A stretch of 64,000 nt of DNA from Serratia nematodiphila DZ0503SBS1 (lineage in GTDB: Bacteria; Pseudomonadota; Gammaproteobacteria; Enterobacterales; Enterobacteriaceae): assembly GCF_000738675.1 (NCBI RefSeq), contig NZ_JPUX01000001.1, positions 4,387,631 through 4,451,630 of the forward strand, in the 5' to 3' direction. Both the position numbers and the translations under genes were made by a program. This document shows positions 8,784 through 17,694 of this stretch, piece by piece. Position 1 is the first letter of the stretch. Every line of letters starts with the position of its first letter. The notes under the pieces are model-generated. The model searched no databases. It was not told the DNA's origin and worked only from the letters and a program-made list of their open reading frames with translations.

Positions 8784-10151
8784 ATGGCGATCCCCCATTC
8801 CGTCATCGAGATGATTGGCAATACCCCGATGCTGGAACTGACCCAGTTCGATACCGGCCCGTGCCGGCTGTTCGTCAAGCTGGAGAACCAAAATCCCGGC
8901 GGTTCGATCAAAGACCGCGTGGCGCTGTCGATGATCGAGCAGGCCGAGCGCGACGGCAAACTGCAGCCGGGCGGCACCATCATCGAAGCCACCGCCGGCA
9001 ATACCGGCCTGGGATTGGCGCTGGTGGCGGCGCTGAAAGGCTATAAGCTGCTGCTGGTAGTGCCGGACAAGATGAGCCGCGAGAAGATCTTCCACCTGCG
9101 CGCGCTGGGGGTGGAAGTGCTGCTGACCCGTTCGGACGTCGGCAAAGGGCATCCGGCTTACTACCAGGATTACGCCAAACGCCTGGCGGAAGAGATCCCC
9201 GGCGCCTTTTATATCGATCAGTTCAACAACCCGGCCAACCCGGCGGCCCATACCACCACTACCGCGCCCGAACTGTGGCGGCAGATGGAGCATGACGTGG
9301 ACGCCATCGTGGTCGGCGTCGGTTCCGGCGGCACGCTGGGCGGGCTGAGCCGCTATTTCGCCGAGGTTTCGCCGCAGACGGAATTCGTGCTGGCCGACCC
9401 TGCGGGTTCAATACTGGCGGACTATCTCGACAACGGCCATATCGGCGAAGCCGGCAGTTGGCTGGTGGAAGGCATCGGCGAAGACTTCGTCCCGCCGCTC
9501 AGCGACTTTGACCAGGTGCGCAACGCTTACCGCATCGGCGACACCGAAGCCTTCACCACCGCGCGCGAGTTGCTGCGCAAGGAAGGCGTGCTGGCGGGAT
9601 CGTCCACCGGCACCCTGCTGGCCGCCGCATTGCGTTATTGCCGTGCACAGACCGAACCCAAGCGGGTAGTGACCTTCGTCTGCGACAGCGGCAACAAATA
9701 CCTGTCTAAAATGTATAACGACCACTGGATGCTGGAACAGGGCCTGCTGAGCAAGCCACAGCACGGCGATCTGCGCGATCTGATCGCCTACCGCCACGAC
9801 GCGGGCGCCGCCGTTTCCGCCGCGCCGGACGACACGTTGGCGATCGTGCACGCCCGCATGCGGCTGTACGACATCTCGCAGCTACCGGTGCTGGAAGGCG
9901 ATCGGGTGGTCGGTCTGATCGATGAGTGGGATCTGCTGAACGCCGTCCAGGCCGACGCCGCCCACTTCAGCCTGACGGCCGGCAGCGCGATGACCAAACA
10001 GGTTCATACGCTGCAAAAGGAAGCCGGCTACGAGGAATTACAGGCCACCTTCAACCATGGCCACGTCGCGGTGGTGCTCGACGGCGAGCGCTTCCTCGGC
10101 CTGATTACCCGCACAGACGTGCTTAACGCCTGGCGCCAAAAATTACGTTAA
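8784..10151 (+). CDS. Cystathionine beta-synthase with C-terminal CBS domains
   Basis: A PLP-dependent enzyme that condenses homocysteine with serine (or O-acetylserine) to cystathionine, the first step of reverse transsulfuration. The 455-residue protein has the fold-type II core with the Schiff-base lysine at K43 in GGSIKDR, the PLP-phosphate loop in ATAGNTGLGLA, and EGIGEDFVP. Two CBS modules fill residues about 330-455 (LAIVHARMRLYDISQLPVLEGDRVVGLIDE; VAVVLDGERFLGLITRTDVL), normally an adenosyl-ligand switch. There is no N-terminal haem-binding extension like that of the human enzyme. The partner gamma-lyase gene begins 12 bases downstream, so the two form an operon. E. coli K-12 has no equivalent pathway. 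CysM is a less likely alternative because CysM lacks CBS modules. Confidence 0.92.
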   Translation: MAIPHSVIEMIGNTPMLELTQFDTGPCRLFVKLENQNPGGSIKDRVALSMIEQAERDGKLQPGGTIIEATAGNTGLGLALVAALKGYKLLLVVPDKMSREKIFHLRALGVEVLLTRSDVGKGHPAYYQDYAKRLAEEIPGAFYIDQFNNPANPAAHTTTTAPELWRQMEHDVDAIVVGVGSGGTLGGLSRYFAEVSPQTEFVLADPAGSILADYLDNGHIGEAGSWLVEGIGEDFVPPLSDFDQVRNAYRIGDTEAFTTARELLRKEGVLAGSSTGTLLAAALRYCRAQTEPKRVVTFVCDSGNKYLSKMYNDHWMLEQGLLSKPQHGDLRDLIAYRHDAGAAVSAAPDDTLAIVHARMRLYDISQLPVLEGDRVVGLIDEWDLLNAVQADAAHFSLTAGSAMTKQVHTLQKEAGYEELQATFNHGHVAVVLDGERFLGLITRTDVLNAWRQKLR

Positions 10152-10163
10152 TAAGGACCCATT

Positions 10164-11309
10164 ATGGCCAAGTTTGATACGTTGACCGTTCACGCCGGTT
10201 ACACCCCGGACGCGACCGGCGCAGTGATGCCGGCGATTTACGCCACCTCCACCTACGCCCAACCGGCGCCGGGTGAACATACCGGCTATGAATACTCCCG
10301 CAGCGCCAACCCGACGCGCACCGCGCTGGAAAGCGCCATCGCCGAACTGGAAGGCGGCAGCCGCGGTTACGCCTTCGCCTCCGGCCTGGCGGCCTGCTCC
10401 ACGGTGCTGGAGCTGCTCGATAAAGACAGCCACCTGATCGCGGTGGACGACCTGTACGGCGGCACCTATCGCCTGCTGGAAAAAGTGCGCAGCCGCACCG
10501 CCGGCCTGCGCGTCACCTACGTGGCGCCGGCGGATCTCGCCGGGCTGGAACAGGCGATCGAGCCGGACACCAAAATGATCTGGGTGGAAACGCCGACCAA
10601 CCCGCTGCTTAAGCTGGCGGATCTGAGCGCCATCGCCGCGATCGCCAAAAAGCACCGGCTCATCAGCGTGGCGGACAACACCTTCGCCTCGCCGTATCTG
10701 CAACGCCCGCTGGATCTGGGTTTTGACGTGGTGGTGCACTCCGCCACCAAATACCTCAACGGCCACTCCGACGTGGTGGCGGGCGTCGCGGCGGTGGGCG
10801 ATAACCCGGCGCTGGCGGAACAGCTCGGTTTCCTGCAAAACGCGGTCGGCGGCATTCTCGATCCGTTCAGCAGCTTCCTGACGCTGCGCGGCATCCGCAC
10901 CCTGGCGCTGCGCATGCAGCGCCACAGCGACAGCGCGCTGCGCATCGCCCAGTGGCTGGAGAGCCAGCCGCAGGTGGAAAACGTCTACTATCCCGGCCTG
11001 CCGAGCCACCCGCAGCACGAACTGGCGGCGCGCCAGATGGCGCGCTTCGGCGGCATGATCTCGGTACGGCTGAAAGGCGACGACGCCTATGCGCGCCGGG
11101 TCATCCAGCGTTCGCGCCTGTTTACCCTGGCGGAAAGCCTGGGCGGCGTGGAAAGCCTGATCAGCCAGCCGTTCAGCATGACGCACGCCTCCATTCCGCT
11201 GGAACAGCGCCTGGCAACCGGCATCACGCCGCAGCTGGTGCGCCTGTCGGTGGGGATTGAGGATGTGGAAGATCTGATCGCCGATCTGCAGCAGGCGCTG
11301 GCGGAATAA
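10164..11309 (+). CDS. Cystathionine gamma-lyase (PLP transsulfuration enzyme)
   Basis: A 381-residue member of the Cys/Met-metabolism PLP family. The PLP lysine lies in SATKYLNGHSDVVAG (near residue 198), and the family motifs GYEYSRSANPTR, ASGLAACSTVLELL and VETPTNPLLK are present. With the upstream synthase it completes homocysteine to cysteine conversion by splitting cystathionine into cysteine, 2-oxobutyrate and ammonia. Sequence alone does not exclude cystathionine beta-lyase or gamma-synthase, but pairing with a cystathionine beta-synthase makes gamma-lyase the natural reading, as in the mccA-mccB pair of Bacillus. A strong terminator follows. Confidence 0.9.
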   Translation: MAKFDTLTVHAGYTPDATGAVMPAIYATSTYAQPAPGEHTGYEYSRSANPTRTALESAIAELEGGSRGYAFASGLAACSTVLELLDKDSHLIAVDDLYGGTYRLLEKVRSRTAGLRVTYVAPADLAGLEQAIEPDTKMIWVETPTNPLLKLADLSAIAAIAKKHRLISVADNTFASPYLQRPLDLGFDVVVHSATKYLNGHSDVVAGVAAVGDNPALAEQLGFLQNAVGGILDPFSSFLTLRGIRTLALRMQRHSDSALRIAQWLESQPQVENVYYPGLPSHPQHELAARQMARFGGMISVRLKGDDAYARRVIQRSRLFTLAESLGGVESLISQPFSMTHASIPLEQRLATGITPQLVRLSVGIEDVEDLIADLQQALAE

Positions 11310-11330
11310 TCGCCGCATCAGCGCATGATC

Positions 11331-11357
11331 AGCCCGGCCGACGCGCCGGGCTTTTTT
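11331..11357 (+). terminator. Intrinsic terminator of the transsulfuration operon
   Basis: Stem GCCCGGC/GCCGGGC (11332-11338 and 11345-11351), six-base loop, then six T residues (11352-11357). Confidence 0.88.
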
Positions 11358-11368
11358 ACGCCCGGCGT

Positions 11369-12394
11369 TCAGAGGCCGATGACGTCCTGATAAAAACGGT
11401 GCGCCACATCGGGGTGAGAGCGGATGCGGCCTTTCAGGTAGTTATACCCCACGTCGCGCAGCAGCGGATTGAGCGGATCGCTGGCCGGGCCGCGCGCCTG
11501 CGCCGCCAACTGCGGCGGCAGTTGATACAGCGGCACCACCGCGTCCAGACGCGCGCCGAGGAAGAACGCGATCGATAATCTGTCACTCCCCGCCGGCGGC
11601 GTTTCCACCCGGTGCACCGTGGCGCGCAGATAGCCGTTAGTCGCCAGCTCCAGCAGCTCGCCGATGTTCACTACGAAGGTATCTTCACGCGGCTGTGCGT
11701 CTATCCACTGCCCCTCGCTGACCTCCACCTGCAGCCCTTTTTGCGCGTCCTGCAGCAGGAAGCTGAGGAAACCGGAGTCCTTGTGCGCGCCGACGCCCTG
11801 TGCGCTGGCGGTGGCCTCCCGCCCCGGGTAGCGGATCAGTTTGATGTGCTCGTTGGGCTTCTCGCCGTATAAGCGATCGAAAGCCTGCTCCGGCAGCGAC
11901 AGCGCCAGCGCGAAAGCGCGCAGCAGCCGCAGCGACATGGCGGTCATCGCCTGTTGCCACTCCAGCAGCAGCGGTTTCAGCGCCGGCAGCGCCGCCGGCC
12001 ACTGGTTTGGCCCCTGCAGACGCGCCCAGCGCGGCGTGTCGTCAGCCAGCGTCAGCGCCGGGCGTTCGGCGCCGATATCGAACTGCTCGCGCCAGTCAGG
12101 CTGCCCGCGCGTGAGTTCCGCCGCCGCCCGGTTGTAACCGCGAAAGTGCGGCGAATGCACCATCTGCACCGCCAGCTTGTCGGCTTCCGGCAGAGCGAAA
12201 AATTGTCGCGCGGCGTGCTGCAACCGCGCATTCAACGCGCCGTCCACGCCGTGACCGCGCAGATAGAAGAAACCGACGTCGCGCGCCGCCGCGCGCAAAT
12301 CGTCAAGAAAAGCGCGCCGCCGGCGCGCATCGCCGTCAAGCTGCGAAAGATCCAGCAGCGGCAACGTCTTCAGCGTCGTCAGGTGCGTCATCAT
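11369..12394 (-). CDS. 2OG-Fe(II) oxygenase, isopenicillin N synthase family
   Basis: A 341-residue protein with the non-haem dioxygenase N-terminal region (PLLDLSQL ... DVGFFYLRGHGV) and the double-stranded beta-helix domain. The iron triad is visible as H204-x-D206 (GAHKDSG) and H261 (ATVHRVE); the 2-oxoglutarate anchor is R272-x-S274 (DRLSIAFF). Such enzymes hydroxylate or oxidise small molecules with 2-oxoglutarate and oxygen. The substrate is not predictable; many bacterial relatives of this length have no known role. It is transcribed divergently from the HAD phosphatase gene and has no operon partner. Confidence 0.85.
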   Translation of the reverse strand: MMTHLTTLKTLPLLDLSQLDGDARRRRAFLDDLRAAARDVGFFYLRGHGVDGALNARLQHAARQFFALPEADKLAVQMVHSPHFRGYNRAAAELTRGQPDWREQFDIGAERPALTLADDTPRWARLQGPNQWPAALPALKPLLLEWQQAMTAMSLRLLRAFALALSLPEQAFDRLYGEKPNEHIKLIRYPGREATASAQGVGAHKDSGFLSFLLQDAQKGLQVEVSEGQWIDAQPREDTFVVNIGELLELATNGYLRATVHRVETPPAGSDRLSIAFFLGARLDAVVPLYQLPPQLAAQARGPASDPLNPLLRDVGYNYLKGRIRSHPDVAHRFYQDVIGL

Positions 12395-12679
12395 GCGGTT
12401 CCTCTTCTTCCCCGATTACGATCGGGCTGCCATACAGGCGAATAATCAACATTGACCCTCCCCAGCGGGTGGCTGCATTTGCCCCATAGTTACCACCGCG
12501 CTCGCCGGGACGGCCAATATTGTTGCGTTCTAAGTTATGCAAACGTTCAACAAACTGTCGCAAAACCGTCATCAATGTTTCTTATGCTCTGCGCAATTTC
12601 GCCGACGCCGCTGGCTGGCGACGTGCGCTATCCGCTATCCTGTAAACGACCTCATACCCTGCCTGCCGGAGAAATACTG
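12395..12679. other. Divergent intergenic region, oxygenase and HAD phosphatase
   Basis: About 285 bases that must hold both promoters. I see no clear operator palindrome, terminator or small gene. The frame of the HAD gene is open upstream from 12452, but those codons lack family similarity and a ribosome site. Confidence 0.4.
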
Positions 12680-13336
12680 ATGGATTTAGCCTTATTCGAC
12701 CTGGATGAAACCCTGATTGACGATGACAGCGCCAGCCTGTGGATCCGCTGGCTGGTCGGCCAGGGGTTCGCGCCGGCGGAGCTGGAACTGCAGGAGCAGC
12801 AGCTGATGCAGCTCTATTATCAGGGCAAGCTGTCGATGGAGGACTACATGCAGGCCACGCTGGCGCCGTTGACCGGCCTGAGCGTGCAAACCGTGGCCGG
12901 CTGGGTGCAACGCTACATCCGGCGCGACATCCTGCCGCGCGTCTATCCCGCCGCCCGTGAACGCCTGCAGTGGCACCGCGAACGCGGCGACTGCATCCTG
13001 GTGATCTCCGCCACCGGCGAACACCTGGTGGCGCCGATCGCCGAACAGCTCGGCGCCGACGACGCGCTGGCGATCGGCGTGGAAATCAGCGACGGCCGCT
13101 TCACCGGCAACACCTACGGCACCATGACCTATCAGCAGGGCAAGGTGATCCGCCTGCAGCACTGGCTGGCGCAGCACCCGCACCTGAAGTTCGAGCACAG
13201 CCACGGCTACAGCGACTCTCTCAACGACAAGGCGATGCTGCAATTCGTCGACAGCGCCACGGTGATCAATCCCGACAGTGAACTGAGCGCGCTGGCGGCG
13301 GAGCACGGCTGGGAAGTGTGCCGCTGGGAGCGTTGA
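12680..13336 (+). CDS. HAD-IB family phosphatase
   Basis: Start at the ATG at 12680, behind GGAGAA; the product is 218 residues. Motif I is DLDETL near the N-terminus (FDLDETLIDDDS), motif II is the serine in LVISATGEHL, motif III is the lysine in QQGKVIRL and motif IV is GYSDSLNDKAML. This layout is that of the SerB-like HAD-IB hydrolases, cytosolic phosphomonoesterases with a helical cap. The substrate is unknown. The gene stands alone between divergent and tandem neighbours. Confidence 0.85.
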   Translation: MDLALFDLDETLIDDDSASLWIRWLVGQGFAPAELELQEQQLMQLYYQGKLSMEDYMQATLAPLTGLSVQTVAGWVQRYIRRDILPRVYPAARERLQWHRERGDCILVISATGEHLVAPIAEQLGADDALAIGVEISDGRFTGNTYGTMTYQQGKVIRLQHWLAQHPHLKFEHSHGYSDSLNDKAMLQFVDSATVINPDSELSALAAEHGWEVCRWER

Positions 13337-13425
13337 GCGGCAGACAAAAAATGCCCTGCGGTGTGACAAAAAGCGCATTGTGGCGTAGGTATTAAGGGTC
13401 TTTAATCCGCTAACGGAGTTATCCC

Positions 13426-14046
13426 ATGCTGACCATTTGGGGTCGTGAGAATTCGAACAACGTCAGGAAGGTGCTGTGGTGCGCCGCCGAACTGGGGCTG
13501 AGCTATACCCACATCAACGCCGGCGGGGCGTTTGGCAAGGTCAACGAAGAGAGTTACCGCGCGCTGAACCCGAACGGCCTGGTGCCGTTACTGCAGGACG
13601 ATGACTTCGTGCTGTGGGAGTCCAACACCATCGTGCGCTACCTGGCGGCGAAATTCGGCGACGCGACGTTCTATCCGCAAGATCTGCAGGCGCGCGCCGC
13701 CGCCGAGAAATGGATGGACTGGACCACCTCGACCATCGTTCCGGCCTTCACCATCGTCTTTTGGGGCCTGATCCGCACCGCGCCAGAGTTGCGCGACATG
13801 GCGAAAATCGAAGCGGCGATCGCCACGCTGGAAAAACACTTCGACGTCATTGAACAGACGCTGGCGCACCAGCCTTACCTCTCCGGCGACGCGTTCGGCT
13901 TCGGCGATATCCCGCTCGGCAGCTTCGCCTACGCCTGGTTCGAAATGCCGATCGCCCGCCGCCCGCGGCCGAACATGGAGCGCTGGTATCAGCAACTGCG
14001 CGCACGCCCGGCCTATCAGCGCGGCGTGATGAGCGCACTCACCTGA
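13426..14046 (+). CDS. Glutathione S-transferase family protein
   Basis: A 206-residue protein with a thioredoxin-fold N-terminal domain (WGRENSNNVRKVLWCAAELGL; the PNGLVPLLQDD and WESNTIVRYLA glutathione-site strands) and an all-helical C-terminal domain (FGFGDIPLGSFAYAWFEM). It should be a cytosolic detoxification or thiol-transfer enzyme; the cosubstrate cannot be predicted. ACGGAG lies before the ATG. It converges with the following sugar dehydrogenase gene; a GC hairpin between them (14054-14071) has no T-run. Confidence 0.88.
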   Translation: MLTIWGRENSNNVRKVLWCAAELGLSYTHINAGGAFGKVNEESYRALNPNGLVPLLQDDDFVLWESNTIVRYLAAKFGDATFYPQDLQARAAAEKWMDWTTSTIVPAFTIVFWGLIRTAPELRDMAKIEAAIATLEKHFDVIEQTLAHQPYLSGDAFGFGDIPLGSFAYAWFEMPIARRPRPNMERWYQQLRARPAYQRGVMSALT

Positions 14047-14059
14047 CGCATGCGGGGCG

Positions 14060-15160
14060 TTACGACGCCCCGACCTTCAGCAGCTTGCCGTCCCGTTCGT
14101 CCGTCAGCAGATACAGGTAGCCGTCCGGCCCGCTGCGCACCTCGCGAATGCGTTCGCCGCGATCGCCCAGCAGCCGCTCTTCCGCCACCACTTTGTCCCC
14201 CTCCAGCGTCAGGCGAATCAGTGCCTTTTGCGCCAGTGCGCCGATGAACAGCGAATGCCGCCAGGCGGGGAAACGCTGCCCGTCATAAAACGCCATGCCG
14301 CTGAGGCCGGGCGAAACCCGCCAATAGTGCAGCGGCTGTTCGGTGCCGGGCACCCGTTCTCCTTTGGCCTCCGGGATCGGCTGGCCGGAATAGTTGATGC
14401 CATAGGTGGCCAGCGGCCAGCCGTAGTTTTTACCCGGCAGCGGGATATTGAGCTCATCGCCGCCGCGCGGACCGTGTTCATGCTCCCAGATCGCGCCGCT
14501 CCACGGATTCAGCGCCAACCCTTGCGGATTGCGGTGGCCGTAAGACCAAACCTCCGGGCGTTTACCTGCCTGGCCGACCCAGGGGTTGTCCGGCGGTACC
14601 GCGCCCTCGGCGGTCAGCCGCACCAGCTTGCCCTGCAGTTTGTCAGTCTCCTGCGCCGTCGGCCGCTGGTTGTTTTCGCCCAGCGCGATAAACAGGTAGC
14701 CCTGCCGATCGAACGCCAGCTTGCCGCCAAAGTGATTGCCGACCGACAGCTTGGGTTGCTGACGGAAGATCACCTTAAAGTTTTCCAGCCGCGCGCCGTC
14801 GTCGCTCAGGCGGCCATAGCCGACCGCCGTGCCGGCTTTGCCGCCCTCGCCCGGTTCGGCGAAGCTGAGATATACCCGGCGGCTGGCGGCGAAGTCGGGC
14901 GCCGGCAACACCTCCAGCAGGCCGCCCTGCCCCTCGGCGTAGACCTGCGGCACGCCGGCGATCGGCGGCGACAGGCCATTGCCCTGCTGCCACAGCCGCA
15001 GCCGGCCGGGCCGTTCGGTGATAAGCAGGCCTTGTTCCGCCGGCAAGAAGGCCAGCGACCATGGGTGTTCCAGGCCGTCCTGCAATTGGCTGACCGTCGG
15101 CGCGGCGTGCAGCAGGCCGCTGCACAGCAGCAAACCGGCCAGCAGAGTCAATCGGGGCAT
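14060..15160 (-). CDS. PQQ-dependent aldose sugar dehydrogenase, YliI/Asd-like
   Basis: The start at 15160 has AGGAGG in front and a signal peptide (MPRLTLLAGLLLCSGLLHA), giving 366 residues; the upstream codons to 15226 are not needed. The family marks of soluble glucose/sorbosone dehydrogenase beta-propellers are clear: LEHPWSLAFLPAEQGLLITERPGRL, GDELNIPLPGKNYGWP, SGMAFYDGQRFPAW, and the C-terminal DRGERIREVRSGPDGYLYLLTDE. It should oxidise aldose sugars in the periplasm with PQQ and pass electrons to the respiratory chain. Whether this strain makes PQQ or scavenges it cannot be seen here. Confidence 0.9.
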   Translation of the reverse strand: MPRLTLLAGLLLCSGLLHAAPTVSQLQDGLEHPWSLAFLPAEQGLLITERPGRLRLWQQGNGLSPPIAGVPQVYAEGQGGLLEVLPAPDFAASRRVYLSFAEPGEGGKAGTAVGYGRLSDDGARLENFKVIFRQQPKLSVGNHFGGKLAFDRQGYLFIALGENNQRPTAQETDKLQGKLVRLTAEGAVPPDNPWVGQAGKRPEVWSYGHRNPQGLALNPWSGAIWEHEHGPRGGDELNIPLPGKNYGWPLATYGINYSGQPIPEAKGERVPGTEQPLHYWRVSPGLSGMAFYDGQRFPAWRHSLFIGALAQKALIRLTLEGDKVVAEERLLGDRGERIREVRSGPDGYLYLLTDERDGKLLKVGAS

Positions 15161-15291
15161 GGCGTCCTCCTGAAGATGAAATGACCCGTTTAGTGTAGCC
15201 CACTCAGCAGAAGCGGTCGTTTGCATTACATTTCAACGGGTTGCCTTTTAGCCGCAGTGTGCTTAAGTTAATCCATAACCCAGGAGGAAAA

Positions 15292-15711
15292 ATGGACATT
15301 ACCGTTACCGACGCGATTGACGAACATACCCTCGATGCGATCAGGCAAGGCCTGCGCGCTTACAACCTGCCGCATATCGACGCCAGCCACCGCAAGCCGC
15401 TCAGCGTCTATGCGCGCGACGAGGCCGGCACGGTGATCGGCGGGCTGACCGCCGAAACCTGGGGCAACTGGCTGAGCGTCGAGTGGCTGTGGGTGGCGGA
15501 TACCCAGCGCGGCAGCGGCCTCGGCGGCCGGCTGATGCGCGCCGCCGAGCATGAGGCGCAGGCGCGCGGCTGCCGCTACGCCCGTCTCGACACCTTCAGC
15601 TTCCAGGCGCGACCGTTCTACGAAAAGCTCGGCTATCAGCTGCAAATGACGCTGAAAGAGTATCCGGTGGAACATGAGTGCTATTTTCTTACCAAAACCC
15701 TGACTGATTAA
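15292..15711 (+). CDS. GNAT-family N-acetyltransferase
   Basis: Start ATG at 15292 behind AGGAGG, 139 residues. The acetyl-CoA motif is visible as LWVADTQRGSGLGGRLMRAAE (motif A, pattern R/Q-x-x-G-x-G/A), and the C-terminal ARPFYEKLGYQL is the usual GNAT beta5-alpha4 segment. The substrate is unknown. Its stop codon overlaps the start of the CorA-like gene (TAATG), so the two are translationally coupled. Confidence 0.88.
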   Translation: MDITVTDAIDEHTLDAIRQGLRAYNLPHIDASHRKPLSVYARDEAGTVIGGLTAETWGNWLSVEWLWVADTQRGSGLGGRLMRAAEHEAQARGCRYARLDTFSFQARPFYEKLGYQLQMTLKEYPVEHECYFLTKTLTD

Positions 15712-16706
15712 TGGACGGACAGATGGACAGCAAAAGCATGGTGGTGAACTGTGTGGCGTACAAAGCCGGCCAACGGCTGGGCGAAGTGACCATCGACGAT
15801 ATCAGCGAGGTGGTCAAACAACCGGACACCTTCGTCTGGCTGGGGTTGCGGCAGCCGGAGCCGGCATTTATGCGCAAGGTGCAGGAGGAGTTCGGCCTGC
15901 ACGATTTGGCGATCGAAGACGCGCTGTGCGCGCACCAGCGGCCGAAGCTGGAGACCTACGGCGACTCGCTGTTCATCGTGGTGAAAACCGCGCAGTGGGG
16001 CGAGCACGACGAAATCGAATACGGCGAAACCCACTTCTTCGTCGGCAAAAACTTTCTGGTGACGGTGCGCCACGGCGCCTCACCCAGCTACGCGCCGATC
16101 CGCGCCAAGGCGGAAGAGAACCACAAGCAGATGTGCCGCGGGCCGGGCTTCGCCCTCTATTCGGTGTTGGACTTCGTGGTGGATAACTACCGCAGCGTGG
16201 TAACGCGCTTCGAGAGCACCATCGAGAACATCGAAGCCAACATGTTTCAGTCGGAGTTCGATCAGGCGGCGATCGAGAACGTCTATACTCTGCGCCGCCA
16301 CCTGCTGGCGCTGCGCAACGCCGCGCTGCCGATGGATGAAATCTGCAACCAGCTGATCCGTCTGCACGAAGAAGTGATCCCGAAAGAGCTGCGCGCCTAC
16401 GTGCGCGACGTGCAGGATCACGCGCATCAGGTGGTCAGCAACATCGACGACATGCGCGAAATGCTGACCAACGCCATGCACGTCAATCTGGCGCTGGTGA
16501 CGGTCAAACAAAACGAAGTGGTGAAACGGCTGGCGGGTTGGGGGGCGATTTTGGCTATCCCGACGGTGATCTTCAGCCTGTACGGGATGAACTTCGCCGA
16601 CATGCCGGAGTTGAAATTCCCGTGGGCCTATCACGCCACGCTGGGGGCGACCGCCGTCGGCTGTATTTTCCTGTATCAGAAGCTGAAGAAATCAGGCTGG
16701 CTGTAA
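15711..16706 (+). CDS. CorA-family divalent cation transporter
   Basis: A 331-residue inner-membrane protein. The long cytoplasmic N-terminal domain ends in an extended helix and two C-terminal membrane segments, with the signature YGMNF (GMN at 292-294) at the pore mouth and a basic tail (KLKKSGWL). CorA proteins form pentameric channels for Mg2+, Co2+ or Ni2+; some relatives export Zn2+. The sequence differs enough from the classical enterobacterial CorA that I call only the family. An alternative start is the ATG at 15723. Confidence 0.9.
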   Translation: MDGQMDSKSMVVNCVAYKAGQRLGEVTIDDISEVVKQPDTFVWLGLRQPEPAFMRKVQEEFGLHDLAIEDALCAHQRPKLETYGDSLFIVVKTAQWGEHDEIEYGETHFFVGKNFLVTVRHGASPSYAPIRAKAEENHKQMCRGPGFALYSVLDFVVDNYRSVVTRFESTIENIEANMFQSEFDQAAIENVYTLRRHLLALRNAALPMDEICNQLIRLHEEVIPKELRAYVRDVQDHAHQVVSNIDDMREMLTNAMHVNLALVTVKQNEVVKRLAGWGAILAIPTVIFSLYGMNFADMPELKFPWAYHATLGATAVGCIFLYQKLKKSGWL

Positions 16707-16734
16707 GCGCCAAAACGGCGGATTTTCCCGCCGG

Positions 16735-16770
16735 AAAAACGGTCGGCGGGGCAGCCGGATCCGCCGACCG
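16735..16770 (-). terminator. Probable terminator of the amidase operon
   Basis: A 10-base-pair GC stem (CGGTCGGCGG with CCGCCGACCG, 16740-16749 and 16761-16770) followed on the minus strand by five T residues (16735-16739). It lies between two converging genes. Confidence 0.7.
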
Positions 16771-16780
16771 CCCCGCCGCT

Positions 16781-17590
16781 TCAATACAGCAGCGGCCGCC
16801 GATCGCGATGTACGTGATTGTAGCGGCCGATGCGCTTGTCATCGGCCTCGCCGATATCCATCGATGCCAGCACCATGCCTTCACCTGTCAGGCTTTGCGT
16901 CAACGGATAGCCATCGGCGTCGACGATCGCCGATCCGCCGATCCACGCAACGCCGCGCTCCGTTTCGCAGCGATCGCACACCGCGATGAACAGCCGATTG
17001 ACGGCGGCGTTGGCCTGCGCCTTCACCATCTCCGCCGACCGTTCGCCCTGCGGGCGCGGCGCCTGCGGCCAGTTGACCGGCGCGCACAGCAGCTGAGCGC
17101 CGGCCAGCGCCGGCAGCCGCACCCATTCGGGGAATTCAAGATCGTAGCAGATCATCACCGCCAACCGGCCAAAGCGGGTCTCGACGACCGGCGGTGGCCG
17201 ATCGCCGGGGGTAAAGATCGTGCTCTCCTCATGCCACAGGTGGGCCTTGCGATAAATCGCCCTCACGCCCTGCGCATCGATCAATGCCGCGCTGTTGGCC
17301 ACCCCGCCATCGGGCAGCCGCTCGCAGAAACCGGCGACGATCGCCACATCCAACTCACGCGCCAGAGCACACCACAAGCTGAGGCTGGGCCCGTCTTCGG
17401 TCTCGGCCAACGTCAGCGCCTCCGCCTTATCGCGCAACACATAACCGCTGTTCACCAGCTCCGGCAACACGATGACGTTGGCGCCGCGCTGCGCCGCATG
17501 ACGGATCGCCTGAGCGGACTGCGCCCGATTATGCTCTGCTTCCCCTACCCGCAGCGCTAACTGGCAGCATGCGACGCTGATTTTACCCAT
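16781..17590 (-). CDS. Carbon-nitrogen hydrolase (nitrilase superfamily amidase)
   Basis: A 269-residue protein with the complete catalytic triad of the superfamily: E44 (LPELVNSGY), K115 (YRKAHLW) and C148 (VMICYDLEFPE). The family cleaves amides, carbamoyl compounds or nitriles; relatives of this size include N-carbamoyl amino-acid or putrescine amidases and omega-amidases. It is the third gene of a leftward set: ureohydrolase, sodium symporter, amidase. That context suggests breakdown of a guanidino or amide compound taken up by the symporter; the precise substrate is open. Confidence 0.85.
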   Translation of the reverse strand: MGKISVACCQLALRVGEAEHNRAQSAQAIRHAAQRGANVIVLPELVNSGYVLRDKAEALTLAETEDGPSLSLWCALARELDVAIVAGFCERLPDGGVANSAALIDAQGVRAIYRKAHLWHEESTIFTPGDRPPPVVETRFGRLAVMICYDLEFPEWVRLPALAGAQLLCAPVNWPQAPRPQGERSAEMVKAQANAAVNRLFIAVCDRCETERGVAWIGGSAIVDADGYPLTQSLTGEGMVLASMDIGEADDKRIGRYNHVHRDRRPLLY

Positions 17591-17694
17591 GACTCACCTT
17601 CTCCTTACCCTCACCGTTAAACCGACAGGGCGGCGATGCGCCCTGCTCCTCAGTAAATCAGTAAAGGCGCCGTGATAAAAGCCCGGATCGCGCC

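Noticed and set aside
14054..14071. Hairpin terminator between the GST and sugar dehydrogenase genes
   Set aside because: The seven-base stem GGGGCGT/ACGCCCC has no T-run on either strand and overlaps a coding end.
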